Source: Marivita sp046591575 (GTDB lineage Bacteria > Pseudomonadota > Alphaproteobacteria > Rhodobacterales > Rhodobacteraceae). From it: a stretch of 64,000 nucleotides of DNA. The translations under genes were made by a program, and so were the position numbers. Below are positions 17,104 through 24,923 of the stretch, piece by piece. The notes beneath the pieces are model-generated. The model did no database searches. It saw only the letters and a program-made list of their open reading frames with translations, and was not told where the DNA came from. The stretch lies in NCBI RefSeq assembly GCF_046591575.1, contig NZ_JBIQWA010000001.1, positions 248,001 to 312,000 on the forward strand, in the 5' to 3' direction. Each line of letters starts with the position of its first letter. Within the stretch, counting starts at the first letter, position 1.

Positions 17104-18003
17104 CACGACGCGCCCGCGCACCTGACTGTCGTCCTTTAGCAAAAGCCCCAGCGCGACAATCGTCAGCACCACACCGATCAGGATAAGCGCCGGCGGCAAA
17201 GGCCTCCCCAGGGCGACCTCCCAAAGGATAACCCAGCTGGGTGTCAGGTAGGTGTAGGCCATCACCTTGGCCGAAGGAATGCGCAGGCTGGCGTACTGCA
17301 AAAGCAGAAATGTCGCAGCACTGGCGAATATCGCCGTATAGGCGATAGCGATCCAGACAATACCCGGCAGCGACGTCCATTCTGTGCGCAAAATAGCCGG
17401 CAGACCAACAAGGCAGAGCAGGATTGCACCGGCGACAAGAGTGCCGAGCGTGAACACAGCCGCGCGTTCGCCACGGTTCAGCTTTGCCACCAAGGGTGTG
17501 TAAATCGCGTGACCGATACATCCGACAAAGAAAATAAGCTCTCCGCGCCCGAGATTGAACGCAAGCAGCGCGTCCAGGTCTGCCCGAAAAATCACCCATA
17601 ACGCGCCGCTTGCTCCAATCGTCAGGGCAAGCGCCATGCGCGGCGTCAGCACCTGCCGCAAAAGCAGCCATCCAAACCCCGCCGCCATCACCGGCGTCAG
17701 GGTAAAGACCGCTGCCATCGACACCGGTGCCCCGGTCTTGAGACCCTCAAACATCAGGACAAAGTAAGCCCCAAAGAACAACGCTAGAACAAAATACCGC
17801 CACGGCGCTTTGTAGGCACCCGGACTGATCCCTCCGGTCGCCATGACAAGCGCAAACATCAGCACCGCCGCCAGACTGAACCGCACCGCATTCAACGCCT
17901 CGGGCGCAATGTGGGGGGCTGCCATCGACCCAAGTGAAAAAGAGCCCGCCACCAGCGCCGAAAACGCCAGCATCGCAAGGTGACCGCGCCGTGCCTCTGT
18001 CAT
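17092..18003 (-). CDS. EamA/DMT family transporter
   Basis: A 303-residue inner-membrane protein with about ten transmembrane helices in two EamA repeats (about 10-140 and 155-290). Family members export amino acids, metabolites or drugs; the substrate is unknown here. It starts one base after the stop of the LysR gene and is surely co-transcribed with it, so the LysR protein may control it. Its 3' end overlaps the TraB-like gene by 12 bp. Confidence 0.85.
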   Translation of the reverse strand: MTEARRGHLAMLAFSALVAGSFSLGSMAAPHIAPEALNAVRFSLAAVLMFALVMATGGISPGAYKAPWRYFVLALFFGAYFVLMFEGLKTGAPVSMAAVFTLTPVMAAGFGWLLLRQVLTPRMALALTIGASGALWVIFRADLDALLAFNLGRGELIFFVGCIGHAIYTPLVAKLNRGERAAVFTLGTLVAGAILLCLVGLPAILRTEWTSLPGIVWIAIAYTAIFASAATFLLLQYASLRIPSAKVMAYTYLTPSWVILWEVALGRPLPPALILIGVVLTIVALGLLLKDDSQVRGRVVSEG

Positions 18004-18004
18004 A

Positions 18005-18892
18005 TCAGGCCTGCGCGCTTTCGCGGGATTTCACCGCTGCTTTCAGATGGCTGACCAAGGCCTGAACCTTGGCTGTCCGATGCAGATCGACATGCGTCAC
18101 CAGCCAAAGCTGCGGCGACCAATCATCTCTGGCCGGGATTACCTCGACAAGATCAGGATCAGATGCGGCATGCTCAGACGGCATAAACCCGATCCCGGCC
18201 CCGTTTTGCACAGCCCGCATCATGCTTGCGGTTTCAGTTGTGCGAAACACCACTCGGTCGTAAGGCACCTTTGACCGAAGCCACTTTTGAAACGGCGCCC
18301 GCGCATCGGGGTTGTCATTGCCGACAAAGATATGGTTGATCAGGTCGTCTTCGCCATGCGGCCGCCCATGCTTGTCGATGTAGCGTTGCGATGCATAAAG
18401 CCCGACGCGCAGCTTCATCAGCGGCTGAACCACATTGTCCGGCTCGTCCGGAGCCGACCCGGCCCGGATCGCCACATGCGCTTCACCGTATTCAAGCCGG
18501 AACACGCGCGCGTCGGTCAGATAACGCACCACAACATCTGGATAGATCTCCTTGAATTCCGTCAGCACGGGCACCAGAAAATCTGACAGCTCGACAATCG
18601 AGGTGACCATCAATTCGCCACTGACATCCGAACCACGCCCGCGGATGCGTCCAACCAGCTGTTGCAACTGGTCTTCGGTCGTTTGCGCCACGCGTGCCAG
18701 ATCTTCTCCGGACTCGGTTGCGGTATAGCCCCGCGCATGACGTTGAAACAGTTTGACGCCCAGACGCGCTTCCAATGCGTCGATATGGCGGATCACGGTC
18801 GCATGGTGAACTCCAAGAACCTCTGCCGCGCCGCTTACGGTTCCCTGTCGTGCAACCTGATAGGCTGTCCGGACTTCATCCCAATGCTCCAT
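18005..18892 (-). CDS. LysR family transcriptional regulator
   Basis: A 295-residue LysR-type regulator. The N-terminal winged helix-turn-helix (about 4-62) has WDEVRTAYQVARQGTVSGAAEVLGVHHATVIRHIDALE, shown here as three adjoining segments of the motif, and a periplasmic-binding-like effector domain covers about 90-290. It precedes the EamA transporter with a 1-bp gap in the same orientation. This is unlike the more common divergent layout, so the regulator and the transporter probably share one promoter. The ligand is unknown. Confidence 0.9.
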   Translation of the reverse strand: MEHWDEVRTAYQVARQGTVSGAAEVLGVHHATVIRHIDALEARLGVKLFQRHARGYTATESGEDLARVAQTTEDQLQQLVGRIRGRGSDVSGELMVTSIVELSDFLVPVLTEFKEIYPDVVVRYLTDARVFRLEYGEAHVAIRAGSAPDEPDNVVQPLMKLRVGLYASQRYIDKHGRPHGEDDLINHIFVGNDNPDARAPFQKWLRSKVPYDRVVFRTTETASMMRAVQNGAGIGFMPSEHAASDPDLVEVIPARDDWSPQLWLVTHVDLHRTAKVQALVSHLKAAVKSRESAQA

Positions 18893-19156
18893 GCTGCGCC
18901 TTTGTGCAAATTTTCACGCTTCCTCGCATGTCTTATCATTTCGTGCGCAAACGCAAGTCATATATTGGCGTAAATGTCCGGATGCCGACCCGGCCAAGCG
19001 CTGCATTGCCGACAGACAGGCCGCCGAAACCGAATGGATGCCGAAGGCGATCATGATCCGCACGAAGACGACGCGACCAAGGCAAAACCGCGCTCTCTTG
19101 ACTCCTGCGCCTTCAAGCGTCTAAACGCTGCACAACTACGGGAAGGTTTGCTTTCC
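18893..19156. other. Intergenic region between the LysR gene and the ffh leader
   Basis: About 265 bp with no supported gene. Several short overlapping frames of 77-106 codons exist here, but they have no recognisable domain and run into the ffh leader hairpins. The region should contain the divergent promoters of the LysR and ffh genes. I looked for a 4.5S RNA and did not find its conserved tip. Confidence 0.45.
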
Positions 19157-19213
19157 GGTCCCATGGGCTATGCCCGGGATCGCCCCCCACCAGCGTGTTA
19201 CGCCCGTGGGGGC
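19157..19213 (+). promoter_or_regulatory. Two adjacent hairpins in the ffh leader
   Basis: Hairpin A: GGTCCC (19157-19162) pairs with GGGATC (19176-19181, one G-U), enclosing GGGC-TAT-GCCC. Hairpin B: GCCCCC+AC (19182-19190, with one bulged C) pairs with GTGGGGGC (19206-19213), enclosing GCGT-GTT-ACGC. They lie back to back 74 bp upstream of the ffh ATG. No T run follows. Their function is unknown. Confidence 0.4.
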
Positions 19214-19286
19214 ACTCGACGTTTGTGGATTGCGCCGTTGGCCCTTACATCAGGACCACACCCAGCGGCAAAGGAGGCGAGAGCCC

Positions 19287-20780
19287 ATGTTTGAAAATCT
19301 GTCCGACCGCCTGTCAGGCGTCTTTGATCGGCTCACCAAACAAGGCGCGTTATCCGAAGATGACGTCAAAACCGCCCTGCGTGAAGTGCGGGTCGCGCTG
19401 CTTGAAGCAGACGTATCCTTGCCGGTCGCGCGCGATTTCATCAAGGCGGTTCAGGCCAAAGCCACAGGCCAGGCCGTGACCAAATCGGTCACGCCAGGCC
19501 AGCAGGTCGTCAAAATCGTCCATGACGAATTGAAACATGTCCTGACCGGCGATGAAGACCCCGGCGCACTCAAGATCGACAATCCGCCGGCCCCGATTTT
19601 GATGGTGGGCCTGCAGGGTTCAGGCAAAACCACCACCACCGCCAAGCTTGCCAAGCGCCTGAAAGAGCGGGATGGCAAACGGGTGCTCATGGCCTCGCTT
19701 GATGTCAACCGCCCTGCTGCGATGGAGCAATTGCAGATCCTTGGCACCCAGATCGGCGTCGACACGTTGCCCATCGTCAAGGGCGAAGACCCGGTCGCCA
19801 TCGCGAAACGCGCAAAAACACAGGCAAGCCTGGGCGGCTATGATGTTTACATGCTCGACACGGCTGGCCGCCTTCACATCGACGAAGAGCTGATCGCCCA
19901 GGCCGCTGCCGTGCGCGACGTTGCCAATCCGCGCGAAACGCTATTGGTTGTGGACGGTCTGACAGGTCAGGACGCTGTGAATGTCGCCACCGAATTCGAC
20001 GACAAGATCGGCGTGTCGGGCGTTGTCCTGACGCGGATGGACGGTGACGGGCGCGGCGGTGCGGCGCTGTCGATGCGCGCGGTGACCGGCAAGCCGATCC
20101 GCTTTGTCGGTCTTGGCGAAAAGATGGACGCGCTTGAGACCTTCGAGCCTGATCGCATCGCGGGCCGTATCCTTGGCATGGGCGATATTGTTGCGCTCGT
20201 TGAAAAGGCGCAGCAGACGCTGGAGGTCGAACAGGCCGAGCGCATGATGAAGCGCTTTCAGAAGGGTCAGTTCAATATGAATGACCTGAAGATGCAGCTG
20301 GAACAGATGATGAAGATGGGCGGCATGGAAGGCATGTTGGCGATGATGCCAGGTGCCGCCAAAATGCAAAAACAGATGGACGGTGCCGGCATCGACGACA
20401 AAATGCTGCGCCAGCAGATCGCATTGATCCAGTCCATGACGAAACGCGAACGCGCCAATCCGCAAATCCTGCAGGCCAGCCGCAAAAAACGCATCGCCAA
20501 AGGTGCCGGCATGGAGGTCAGCGACCTCAACAAGCTTCTCAAGATGCAGCGCCAGATGGGCGACATGATGAAAAAGATGGGCAAGATGGGCAAAGGCGGC
20601 ATGCTGAAACAGGCCATGAAAGGCATGCTTGGCAAAGGCGAGTCTCCGGAAGAAATGATGGGCAACATGGACCCAAAGGCGCTGGAACAGGCGGCCAAGC
20701 AAATGGGTATGGGCGGCATGCCCGGAATGGGCGGAGGCGGGCTACCGCCCGGCCTGAGCGGTTTTGGGAAAAAGAAATAG
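19287..20780 (+). CDS. ffh: Signal recognition particle GTPase Ffh
   Basis: The protein of the SRP, which binds signal sequences and, with 4.5S RNA and FtsY, targets membrane proteins co-translationally. The 497-residue product has the N domain (about 1-90), a G domain with GLQGSGKTTT (108-117), DTAGR and TRMDGDGRGG, and a Met-rich M domain (about 325-497) with many MGGM and KMGKMG runs. The ATG at 19287 follows AGGAGG at a proper distance. Upstream in-frame codons do not look like Ffh. Confidence 0.98.
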   Translation: MFENLSDRLSGVFDRLTKQGALSEDDVKTALREVRVALLEADVSLPVARDFIKAVQAKATGQAVTKSVTPGQQVVKIVHDELKHVLTGDEDPGALKIDNPPAPILMVGLQGSGKTTTTAKLAKRLKERDGKRVLMASLDVNRPAAMEQLQILGTQIGVDTLPIVKGEDPVAIAKRAKTQASLGGYDVYMLDTAGRLHIDEELIAQAAAVRDVANPRETLLVVDGLTGQDAVNVATEFDDKIGVSGVVLTRMDGDGRGGAALSMRAVTGKPIRFVGLGEKMDALETFEPDRIAGRILGMGDIVALVEKAQQTLEVEQAERMMKRFQKGQFNMNDLKMQLEQMMKMGGMEGMLAMMPGAAKMQKQMDGAGIDDKMLRQQIALIQSMTKRERANPQILQASRKKRIAKGAGMEVSDLNKLLKMQRQMGDMMKKMGKMGKGGMLKQAMKGMLGKGESPEEMMGNMDPKALEQAAKQMGMGGMPGMGGGGLPPGLSGFGKKK

Positions 20781-20819
20781 TGGCTTCTCTTTTTCAAAAA
20801 TATGCAAACACCAACTGCG

Positions 20820-20842
20820 GGATCAGGACCGTCCTCTGATCC
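20820..20842 (+). promoter_or_regulatory. Hairpin abutting the start codon of the first GNAT gene
   Basis: GGATCAG (20820-20826) and CTGATCC (20836-20842) form a perfect 7-bp stem with a 9-base loop. The stem ends on the base before the ATG at 20843. The only purine-rich candidate ribosome site (AGGA, 20825-20828) lies within the stem and loop, so folding could limit initiation. Confidence 0.4.
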
Positions 20843-21349
20843 ATGGTGGCAGAAACGCTCATAACTCCGCGGCTGATCCTGCGTCAGCCCAAGGCCGCTG
20901 ATCTTGCCGCCTTCACAGCCTATTGTGGCAGTGAGCGTGCGATCCATGTCGGTGGCCCGTTCGATCAAGTCGCCGCCTTCCAACGGTTTGCAGCAATGAT
21001 CGGTCACTGGGCATTGCGCGGATTTGGACGCTATGTGATCGAACGCGGAGGTGTTGCAATAGGACACGTGGGTCCATTGGCCTTGACGGATGACACACCG
21101 GATCTGACCTGGACCTTGTGGAGCAACACTGCCGAAGGTCAGGGCTATGCGACCGAGGCAGCACAGGCCTGCGCCCGTCATCTGGTAGTGGATTGCGCCT
21201 GGGCGGGTTTGCAAATCAGCATTCAGAAAGACAATTCCGCCTCGCACGCGGTGGCACACAGGCTTGGGGCAAAACCTTCGGAACGCGCAGCTCCAGACTG
21301 GTATCCCGGCGCAGTGATTTACGACATAGATGCAGGGTGTCTGACATGA
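20843..21349 (+). CDS. GNAT family N-acetyltransferase 1 (RimJ/RimL-like)
   Basis: A 168-residue acetyl-CoA-dependent acetyltransferase of the GNAT fold. It opens with the RimJ-type ETLITPRLILRQP strand, has the acetyl-CoA loop EGQGYATEAA (about 95-104) and ends with the SHAVAHRLGAKP segment. It is the first of four consecutive GNAT genes between ffh and rpsP. It overlaps the next by ATGA. The substrate (protein N-terminus, amino sugar or small amine) cannot be read from sequence. Confidence 0.85.
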   Translation: MVAETLITPRLILRQPKAADLAAFTAYCGSERAIHVGGPFDQVAAFQRFAAMIGHWALRGFGRYVIERGGVAIGHVGPLALTDDTPDLTWTLWSNTAEGQGYATEAAQACARHLVVDCAWAGLQISIQKDNSASHAVAHRLGAKPSERAAPDWYPGAVIYDIDAGCLT

Positions 21350-21861
21350 CAGCACCTGTGATCGAAACACCCCGCCTGCGCTTGCGGCCCCATATTGCCA
21401 GTGACCTTGACGCACTTTGCGACCTGTTTGAGACAGACCGGTCGCGTTACATGGGCGGCCCCCTGCCGCGTAAACTGGTTTGGCGCTGGATTGCGTCAGA
21501 GGTCGCAATGTGGGATCTGATGGGGCACGGCTCCTGGGGGATCACGGCACAGGATGGCACATTTCTGGGCCAGGTCGGCATCATGCGCCCACCCCACTTC
21601 CCAGAATGTGAAATCGGCTGGACGCTGCTGGACCATGCCGAAGGCAAAGGATACGCCAGTGAAGCGGCGCGCGCTGCACTGGACTGGGCATGGGCGCACG
21701 GGTTTGACACGCTGGTCAGCTATATCCATCCAGCCAACGCCCGGTCTGTTGCATTGGCCGAGCGTCTTGGTGCCGTGCATGACCCTCATGCCGCTTTGCC
21801 CGAAGGCGATACAGCCGAAGACACCCATGTCTACCGTCACCGTCCGGAGGCCAACAGATGA
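21346..21861 (+). CDS. GNAT family N-acetyltransferase 2
   Basis: A 171-residue GNAT protein, RimJ/RimL type, with ETPRLRLRPH at the N-terminus, EGKGYASEAARAALDWA as the acetyl-CoA site and the NARSVALAERLGA motif. It is translationally coupled to the first copy through an ATGA overlap, which fixes the start. It resembles the other three neighbours in length and layout, so tandem duplication is likely. Three spaced palindromes follow its stop codon. Confidence 0.87.
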   Translation: MTAPVIETPRLRLRPHIASDLDALCDLFETDRSRYMGGPLPRKLVWRWIASEVAMWDLMGHGSWGITAQDGTFLGQVGIMRPPHFPECEIGWTLLDHAEGKGYASEAARAALDWAWAHGFDTLVSYIHPANARSVALAERLGAVHDPHAALPEGDTAEDTHVYRHRPEANR

Positions 21862-21879
21862 CACGTCGCGCGGTCCATA

Positions 21880-21945
21880 AACCGTCTTTGAAGACGGTTG
21901 AAACGTGGTTTGCAAACCACGTGGAACGCCTTTTCGAAAAGGCGT
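21880..21945. repeat. Three consecutive 20-bp palindromes with 23-bp periodicity
   Basis: Palindrome 1 (21880-21899) has 9-bp arms AACCGTCTT / AAGACGGTT around TG. Palindrome 2 (21903-21922) is perfect, arms ACGTGGTTTG / CAAACCACGT. Palindrome 3 (21926-21945) is perfect, arms ACGCCTTTTC / GAAAAGGCGT. The three differ in sequence but have equal length, 3-bp purine spacers (GAA, GGA) and centres exactly 23 bp apart. They fill the gap between the second and third GNAT genes. Confidence 0.9.
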
Positions 21946-21952
21946 CCCGCAC

Positions 21953-22477
21953 ATGACCCTTACACACGCTCCTACTCTCGAAACGGACCGCCTGATCCTG
22001 CGGTCGCCGGTCAAGGCAGATGCCGAGGCAGTGATTGCCTTCCTGATGGACACATCCCGCGCCAAAGGCTTTGGCGGCTACACCAACCGCGCCGACAGCT
22101 GGCGCTGGTTCACGTTGAATGTGGGCCATTGGCACTGGCACGGGTATGGGTACTTTACCATCGAGGACAAAGCGTCGGGCAAACCTGCGGGCATTTGTGG
22201 CATCTGGAACCCCGAAGGATGGCCGGAACCCGAAGTTGGTTGGGTCGTCTTTGCCGGGTTCGAAGGCAAGGGATACGCATTTGAAGCCGCTCAGCGCGTC
22301 CGCCGATGGGCCTATGAGGATCTTGGGCTCACCACTCTGACCTCGAACATCGTACCGGGCAACACCCGCTCCATCCGCCTCGCGGAACGGTTGGGGGCCA
22401 AGTATGAGCGCACCTATGACAACCCGAACATGGGCGAAGACATGCTCTACCGCCACCCCGGTCCGGAGGCGCTCTGA
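21953..22477 (+). CDS. GNAT family N-acetyltransferase 3
   Basis: A 174-residue RimJ/RimL-like acetyltransferase with LETDRLILRSP, FEGKGYAFEAAQRVRRWA (acetyl-CoA loop) and NTRSIRLAERLGAKYE. An upstream GTG-started frame would run through the palindrome array, so the ATG at 21953, just after the array, is the sensible start. It overlaps the fourth copy by one base (TGATG). The gap before it suggests independent initiation or RNA processing at the palindromes. Confidence 0.86.
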   Translation: MTLTHAPTLETDRLILRSPVKADAEAVIAFLMDTSRAKGFGGYTNRADSWRWFTLNVGHWHWHGYGYFTIEDKASGKPAGICGIWNPEGWPEPEVGWVVFAGFEGKGYAFEAAQRVRRWAYEDLGLTTLTSNIVPGNTRSIRLAERLGAKYERTYDNPNMGEDMLYRHPGPEAL

Positions 22478-23082
22478 TGGGACACCGTGACATTCCCGTT
22501 CTTGACACAAAGCGCCTGCAATTGCGCAGTCCGGAGCCCGAGGATTACCCAGATTTCAAGGCGACATTTGCAAGCTACCGCAGCCGCTTCATGGGCGGTC
22601 CGCTGAACCCCTATGAGACGTGGATGCTCTATGCCGCCGAGATCGGGCATTGGGAAATCCGGGGGTTCGGAATGTGGATGGTCCACCTAAAGGACACGGA
22701 CAAGACCGTTGGCATGGCAGGTGGGTGGTATCCAGCCAAATGGCCAGAGCGCGAGATTGCCTGGATCATCTGGCCCGATGATGCCGGTCACGGCTATGCG
22801 CTGGAAGCAACGAACCGCGTGCGCCGCTACTTCTATGATGATCAGGGCTGGGACAGCGCGGTCAGTTACCTTGATCCCAAGAACCTCGACAGCATCCGGC
22901 TTGCCGAACGGCTGGGTGCAACCAAGGATCACGAGGCCGCTACCGTGGATGGTCGTGATGTGGTTTACCGCCACCCCTCACCGGACGCGCTGCGGGGCAC
23001 GCAGCTGGCCCATGGGATCGACATGGAAATCGCGCATTACCAAGACCCTTTGTTCAAACCGAAAGGCTGGGCCATTGACTGA
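22477..23082 (+). CDS. GNAT family N-acetyltransferase 4
   Basis: A 201-residue member of the same GNAT cluster, with LDTKRLQLRSPEPEDY, a degenerate acetyl-CoA loop (DDAGHGYALEATNRV) and NLDSIRLAERLGATKD. A C-terminal extension of about 30 residues (from RGTQLAHG) is absent from the other three. Its start overlaps the stop of copy 3, and the chorismate mutase ATG follows one base after its stop, so the genes are co-expressed. Confidence 0.86.
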   Translation: MGHRDIPVLDTKRLQLRSPEPEDYPDFKATFASYRSRFMGGPLNPYETWMLYAAEIGHWEIRGFGMWMVHLKDTDKTVGMAGGWYPAKWPEREIAWIIWPDDAGHGYALEATNRVRRYFYDDQGWDSAVSYLDPKNLDSIRLAERLGATKDHEAATVDGRDVVYRHPSPDALRGTQLAHGIDMEIAHYQDPLFKPKGWAID

Positions 23083-23083
23083 T

Positions 23084-23380
23084 ATGACCGACACCATCGC
23101 CCGCGCTGCCGAGGTGCTTAAAGGACATCGCGACAGTATTGACCGGCTCGATGCGATCCTTGTGTTCACTCTGGCCGAACGGTTCAAACACACGCAGGCT
23201 GTTGGGGTTCTCAAAGCCCAGCACGACCTCCCGCCCTCAGACCCCGCACGCGAATCCAACCAGATCGCGCGGCTCGAAGAGCTTGCGGCTCAGGCTGATC
23301 TCGATCCTGAGTTTGCCAAGAAATTCCTGAATTTCATCATTCAGGAAGTCATCCAACACCACAAAAAACATCAATCCTGA
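23084..23380 (+). CDS. Chorismate mutase (AroQ type)
   Basis: A 98-residue all-helical protein of the AroQ class, which converts chorismate to prephenate for Phe/Tyr synthesis. The N-terminal RDSIDRLDAILVFTLAER helix carries the usual Arg, followed by a middle helix and an FLNFIIQEVIQHH C-terminal helix. It starts one base after GNAT 4 and lies 41 bp before rpsP. In Rhodobacterales this small mutase regularly sits next to rpsP. An in-frame TTG at 23075 is a weaker alternative start. Confidence 0.85.
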   Translation: MTDTIARAAEVLKGHRDSIDRLDAILVFTLAERFKHTQAVGVLKAQHDLPPSDPARESNQIARLEELAAQADLDPEFAKKFLNFIIQEVIQHHKKHQS

Positions 23381-23421
23381 CGGGATATCCCGTCACTTAA
23401 AAACGTCTAGGAGACTATATC

Positions 23422-23802
23422 ATGGCTATCAAAATTCGTCTTGCCCGCGGCGGTTCCAAAAAGCGCCCCTTTTACCGGATCGTAGCAGCCGACAGCCGCA
23501 TGCCGCGCGACGGCCGCTTTATCGAAAAGCTGGGCACCTATAACCCACTGCTGCCAAAAGACAGCGAAGACCGGGTGAAAATGGATGTGGAGCGTATCCA
23601 GTACTGGATGAGCCAGGGTGCCCAGACAACGGATCGTGTGTCACGCTTTCTTGAGGCGGCTGGCGTTGTTGACAAGAAGACCCGCAACAACCCGAAGAAA
23701 GCTGTTCCGGGTAAGGCGGCTCAGGAACGTGCCGAAGCCAAAGCCGCAAAAACCGCCGAGGCAGACGCGGCTCCCGCAGCAGAAGACGCAGCGGCGGAAT
23801 AA
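23422..23802 (+). CDS. rpsP: 30S ribosomal protein S16
   Basis: Binds 16S rRNA early in 30S assembly. The 126-residue product has the canonical MAIKIRLARGGSKKRPFYRI start and GRFIEKLGTYNP. A C-terminal Lys/Ala/Glu extension of about 40 residues, typical of alphaproteobacteria, follows. GGAG lies 9 bases before the ATG. It begins the rpsP-rimM-trmD-rplS series, here interrupted by three extra genes. Confidence 0.98.
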   Translation: MAIKIRLARGGSKKRPFYRIVAADSRMPRDGRFIEKLGTYNPLLPKDSEDRVKMDVERIQYWMSQGAQTTDRVSRFLEAAGVVDKKTRNNPKKAVPGKAAQERAEAKAAKTAEADAAPAAEDAAAE

Positions 23803-23820
23803 GACCTGCCTTCTGATCAA

Positions 23821-23849
23821 GCAGATGGCCGGCCCGCCCGGCCATCTGC
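23821..23849 (+). terminator. Strong hairpin after rpsP
   Basis: GCAGATGGCCGG (23821-23832) pairs with CCGGCCATCTGC (23838-23849), a 12-bp stem with a 5-base loop, 18 bp after the rpsP stop. The following run is only GCTTTG, so termination may be partial or the hairpin may mark a processing site. Confidence 0.6.
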
Positions 23850-24022
23850 GCTTTGTGCCGACGACACGCCGCTGTCGTGCTGTGTCTGATTATTATCACA
23901 GCGTCATCGTTGTTTGATCCAAGGCCAACCAACACCCGTATCCAGGACACACCAAAGGTTGACCAAACGCCCGGTCTGACCCATGACGGTGGCGTGCCCG
24001 GATTGAAAAGGATGTGCCTGCC

Positions 24023-24838
24023 ATGATTTTGCGCTTTGTCACCGCTTCTGTATTGAGTGCGGCATTGTCCACTCCGGCCCTGGCGGCGGGACCGTCTGAC
24101 ACGAACATACCCACGGTTGCCCCTGCGATGCCGGAAGCGGCCTCGCCCAGACTTGTGTTTACCCTGCGCGGGGGCGTTTCGTCTTCGCCCGAATATTTTG
24201 GCAGCGAAGACCAGAAGCTGGGTCCGGATTTCAGCTTTCGGCTGAACTACCTCCAGCTTGGACAGCGTGGGATCGGCAATCCGGATGTGACCGCCGCCCC
24301 GCGCGTGCTGAGCTTTGGTCCGTCCTTCCGTTTCATTTCCGAACGCGACGCGGATGATTATGAAGAACTGGAAGGTCTTGATACGGTTGACGCGGCGCTC
24401 GAAGTGGGTGTTTCGGTCGGTTACGCGCGGGAACATTTCCTTGCGTTTGCCCAGGTGCGGCGCGGGTTTGGCGGGCATGAAGGCTGGGTTGCCGAAGCCG
24501 GTGCCGACATCCTCTATCGCCCGAGTGACCGCTGGCTCTTGTCCGCAGGACCGCGCGTGCTGTTTGGCGATGACACGTTTACCGACACATATTTCGGCGT
24601 CACCAGTGATGAAGCAAACGCCACCTTTTCCGCATATGATCCGGATGGTGGACTGATCTCTGCCGGGATTGAGCTTGGTGCGCGTTACAAGATCAATGAT
24701 CTTTGGGGCATCGAGGGGGCAATCACCTATGATGTGTTTCAGAATGATGCAGCCGACAGCCCGATTGTCGAACAAGGCACTGACGAGCAATGGGGCGTGC
24801 GCGTTGGCATCACGCGCGTGTTCAGCATTGGTGGCTAA
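24023..24838 (+). CDS. MipA/OmpV family outer-membrane protein
   Basis: A 271-residue predicted outer-membrane beta barrel. A signal peptide (about 1-22, TPALAAG) precedes alternating strands typical of MipA/OmpV, such as VFTLRGGVSSSPEYFGSED and SFRLNYLQLG, and it ends with an aromatic-poor RVGITRVFSIGG strand. MipA in E. coli helps scaffold murein synthesis, but most members have no known role. The ATG at 24023 follows AAGGA by about 11 bases; a GTG at 24014 is too near that site. It interrupts the rpsP-rimM pair. Confidence 0.75.
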   Translation: MILRFVTASVLSAALSTPALAAGPSDTNIPTVAPAMPEAASPRLVFTLRGGVSSSPEYFGSEDQKLGPDFSFRLNYLQLGQRGIGNPDVTAAPRVLSFGPSFRFISERDADDYEELEGLDTVDAALEVGVSVGYAREHFLAFAQVRRGFGGHEGWVAEAGADILYRPSDRWLLSAGPRVLFGDDTFTDTYFGVTSDEANATFSAYDPDGGLISAGIELGARYKINDLWGIEGAITYDVFQNDAADSPIVEQGTDEQWGVRVGITRVFSIGG

Positions 24839-24923
24839 GGTCCGCGACCTGCAATTGCCTCTACCCGCCCGTCTGGTCTATTGGATCGCTTGAAGCGACA
24901 AAACATGAACCTTTGGGTGACAC

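Noticed and set aside
18893..19286. 4.5S (SRP) RNA gene near ffh
   Set aside because: I searched both strands for the GGAAGGAAGCAG-like conserved tip and did not see it.
18974..19294. 106-codon frame upstream of ffh
   Set aside because: It lacks a recognisable family, overlaps the ffh start and hairpins, and has a skewed composition.
20267..21508. Long minus-strand frame across ffh and GNAT 1
   Set aside because: It is antisense to conserved ffh and GNAT genes, and the Met-rich part is the reverse of the Ffh M domain.
21880..21945. CRISPR array
   Set aside because: The palindromes differ from each other and have 3-bp gaps, not identical repeats with unique spacers.
23519..24790. Long minus-strand frame across rpsP and the MipA-like gene
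   Set aside because: It overlaps two well-supported genes and has no recognisable motif.
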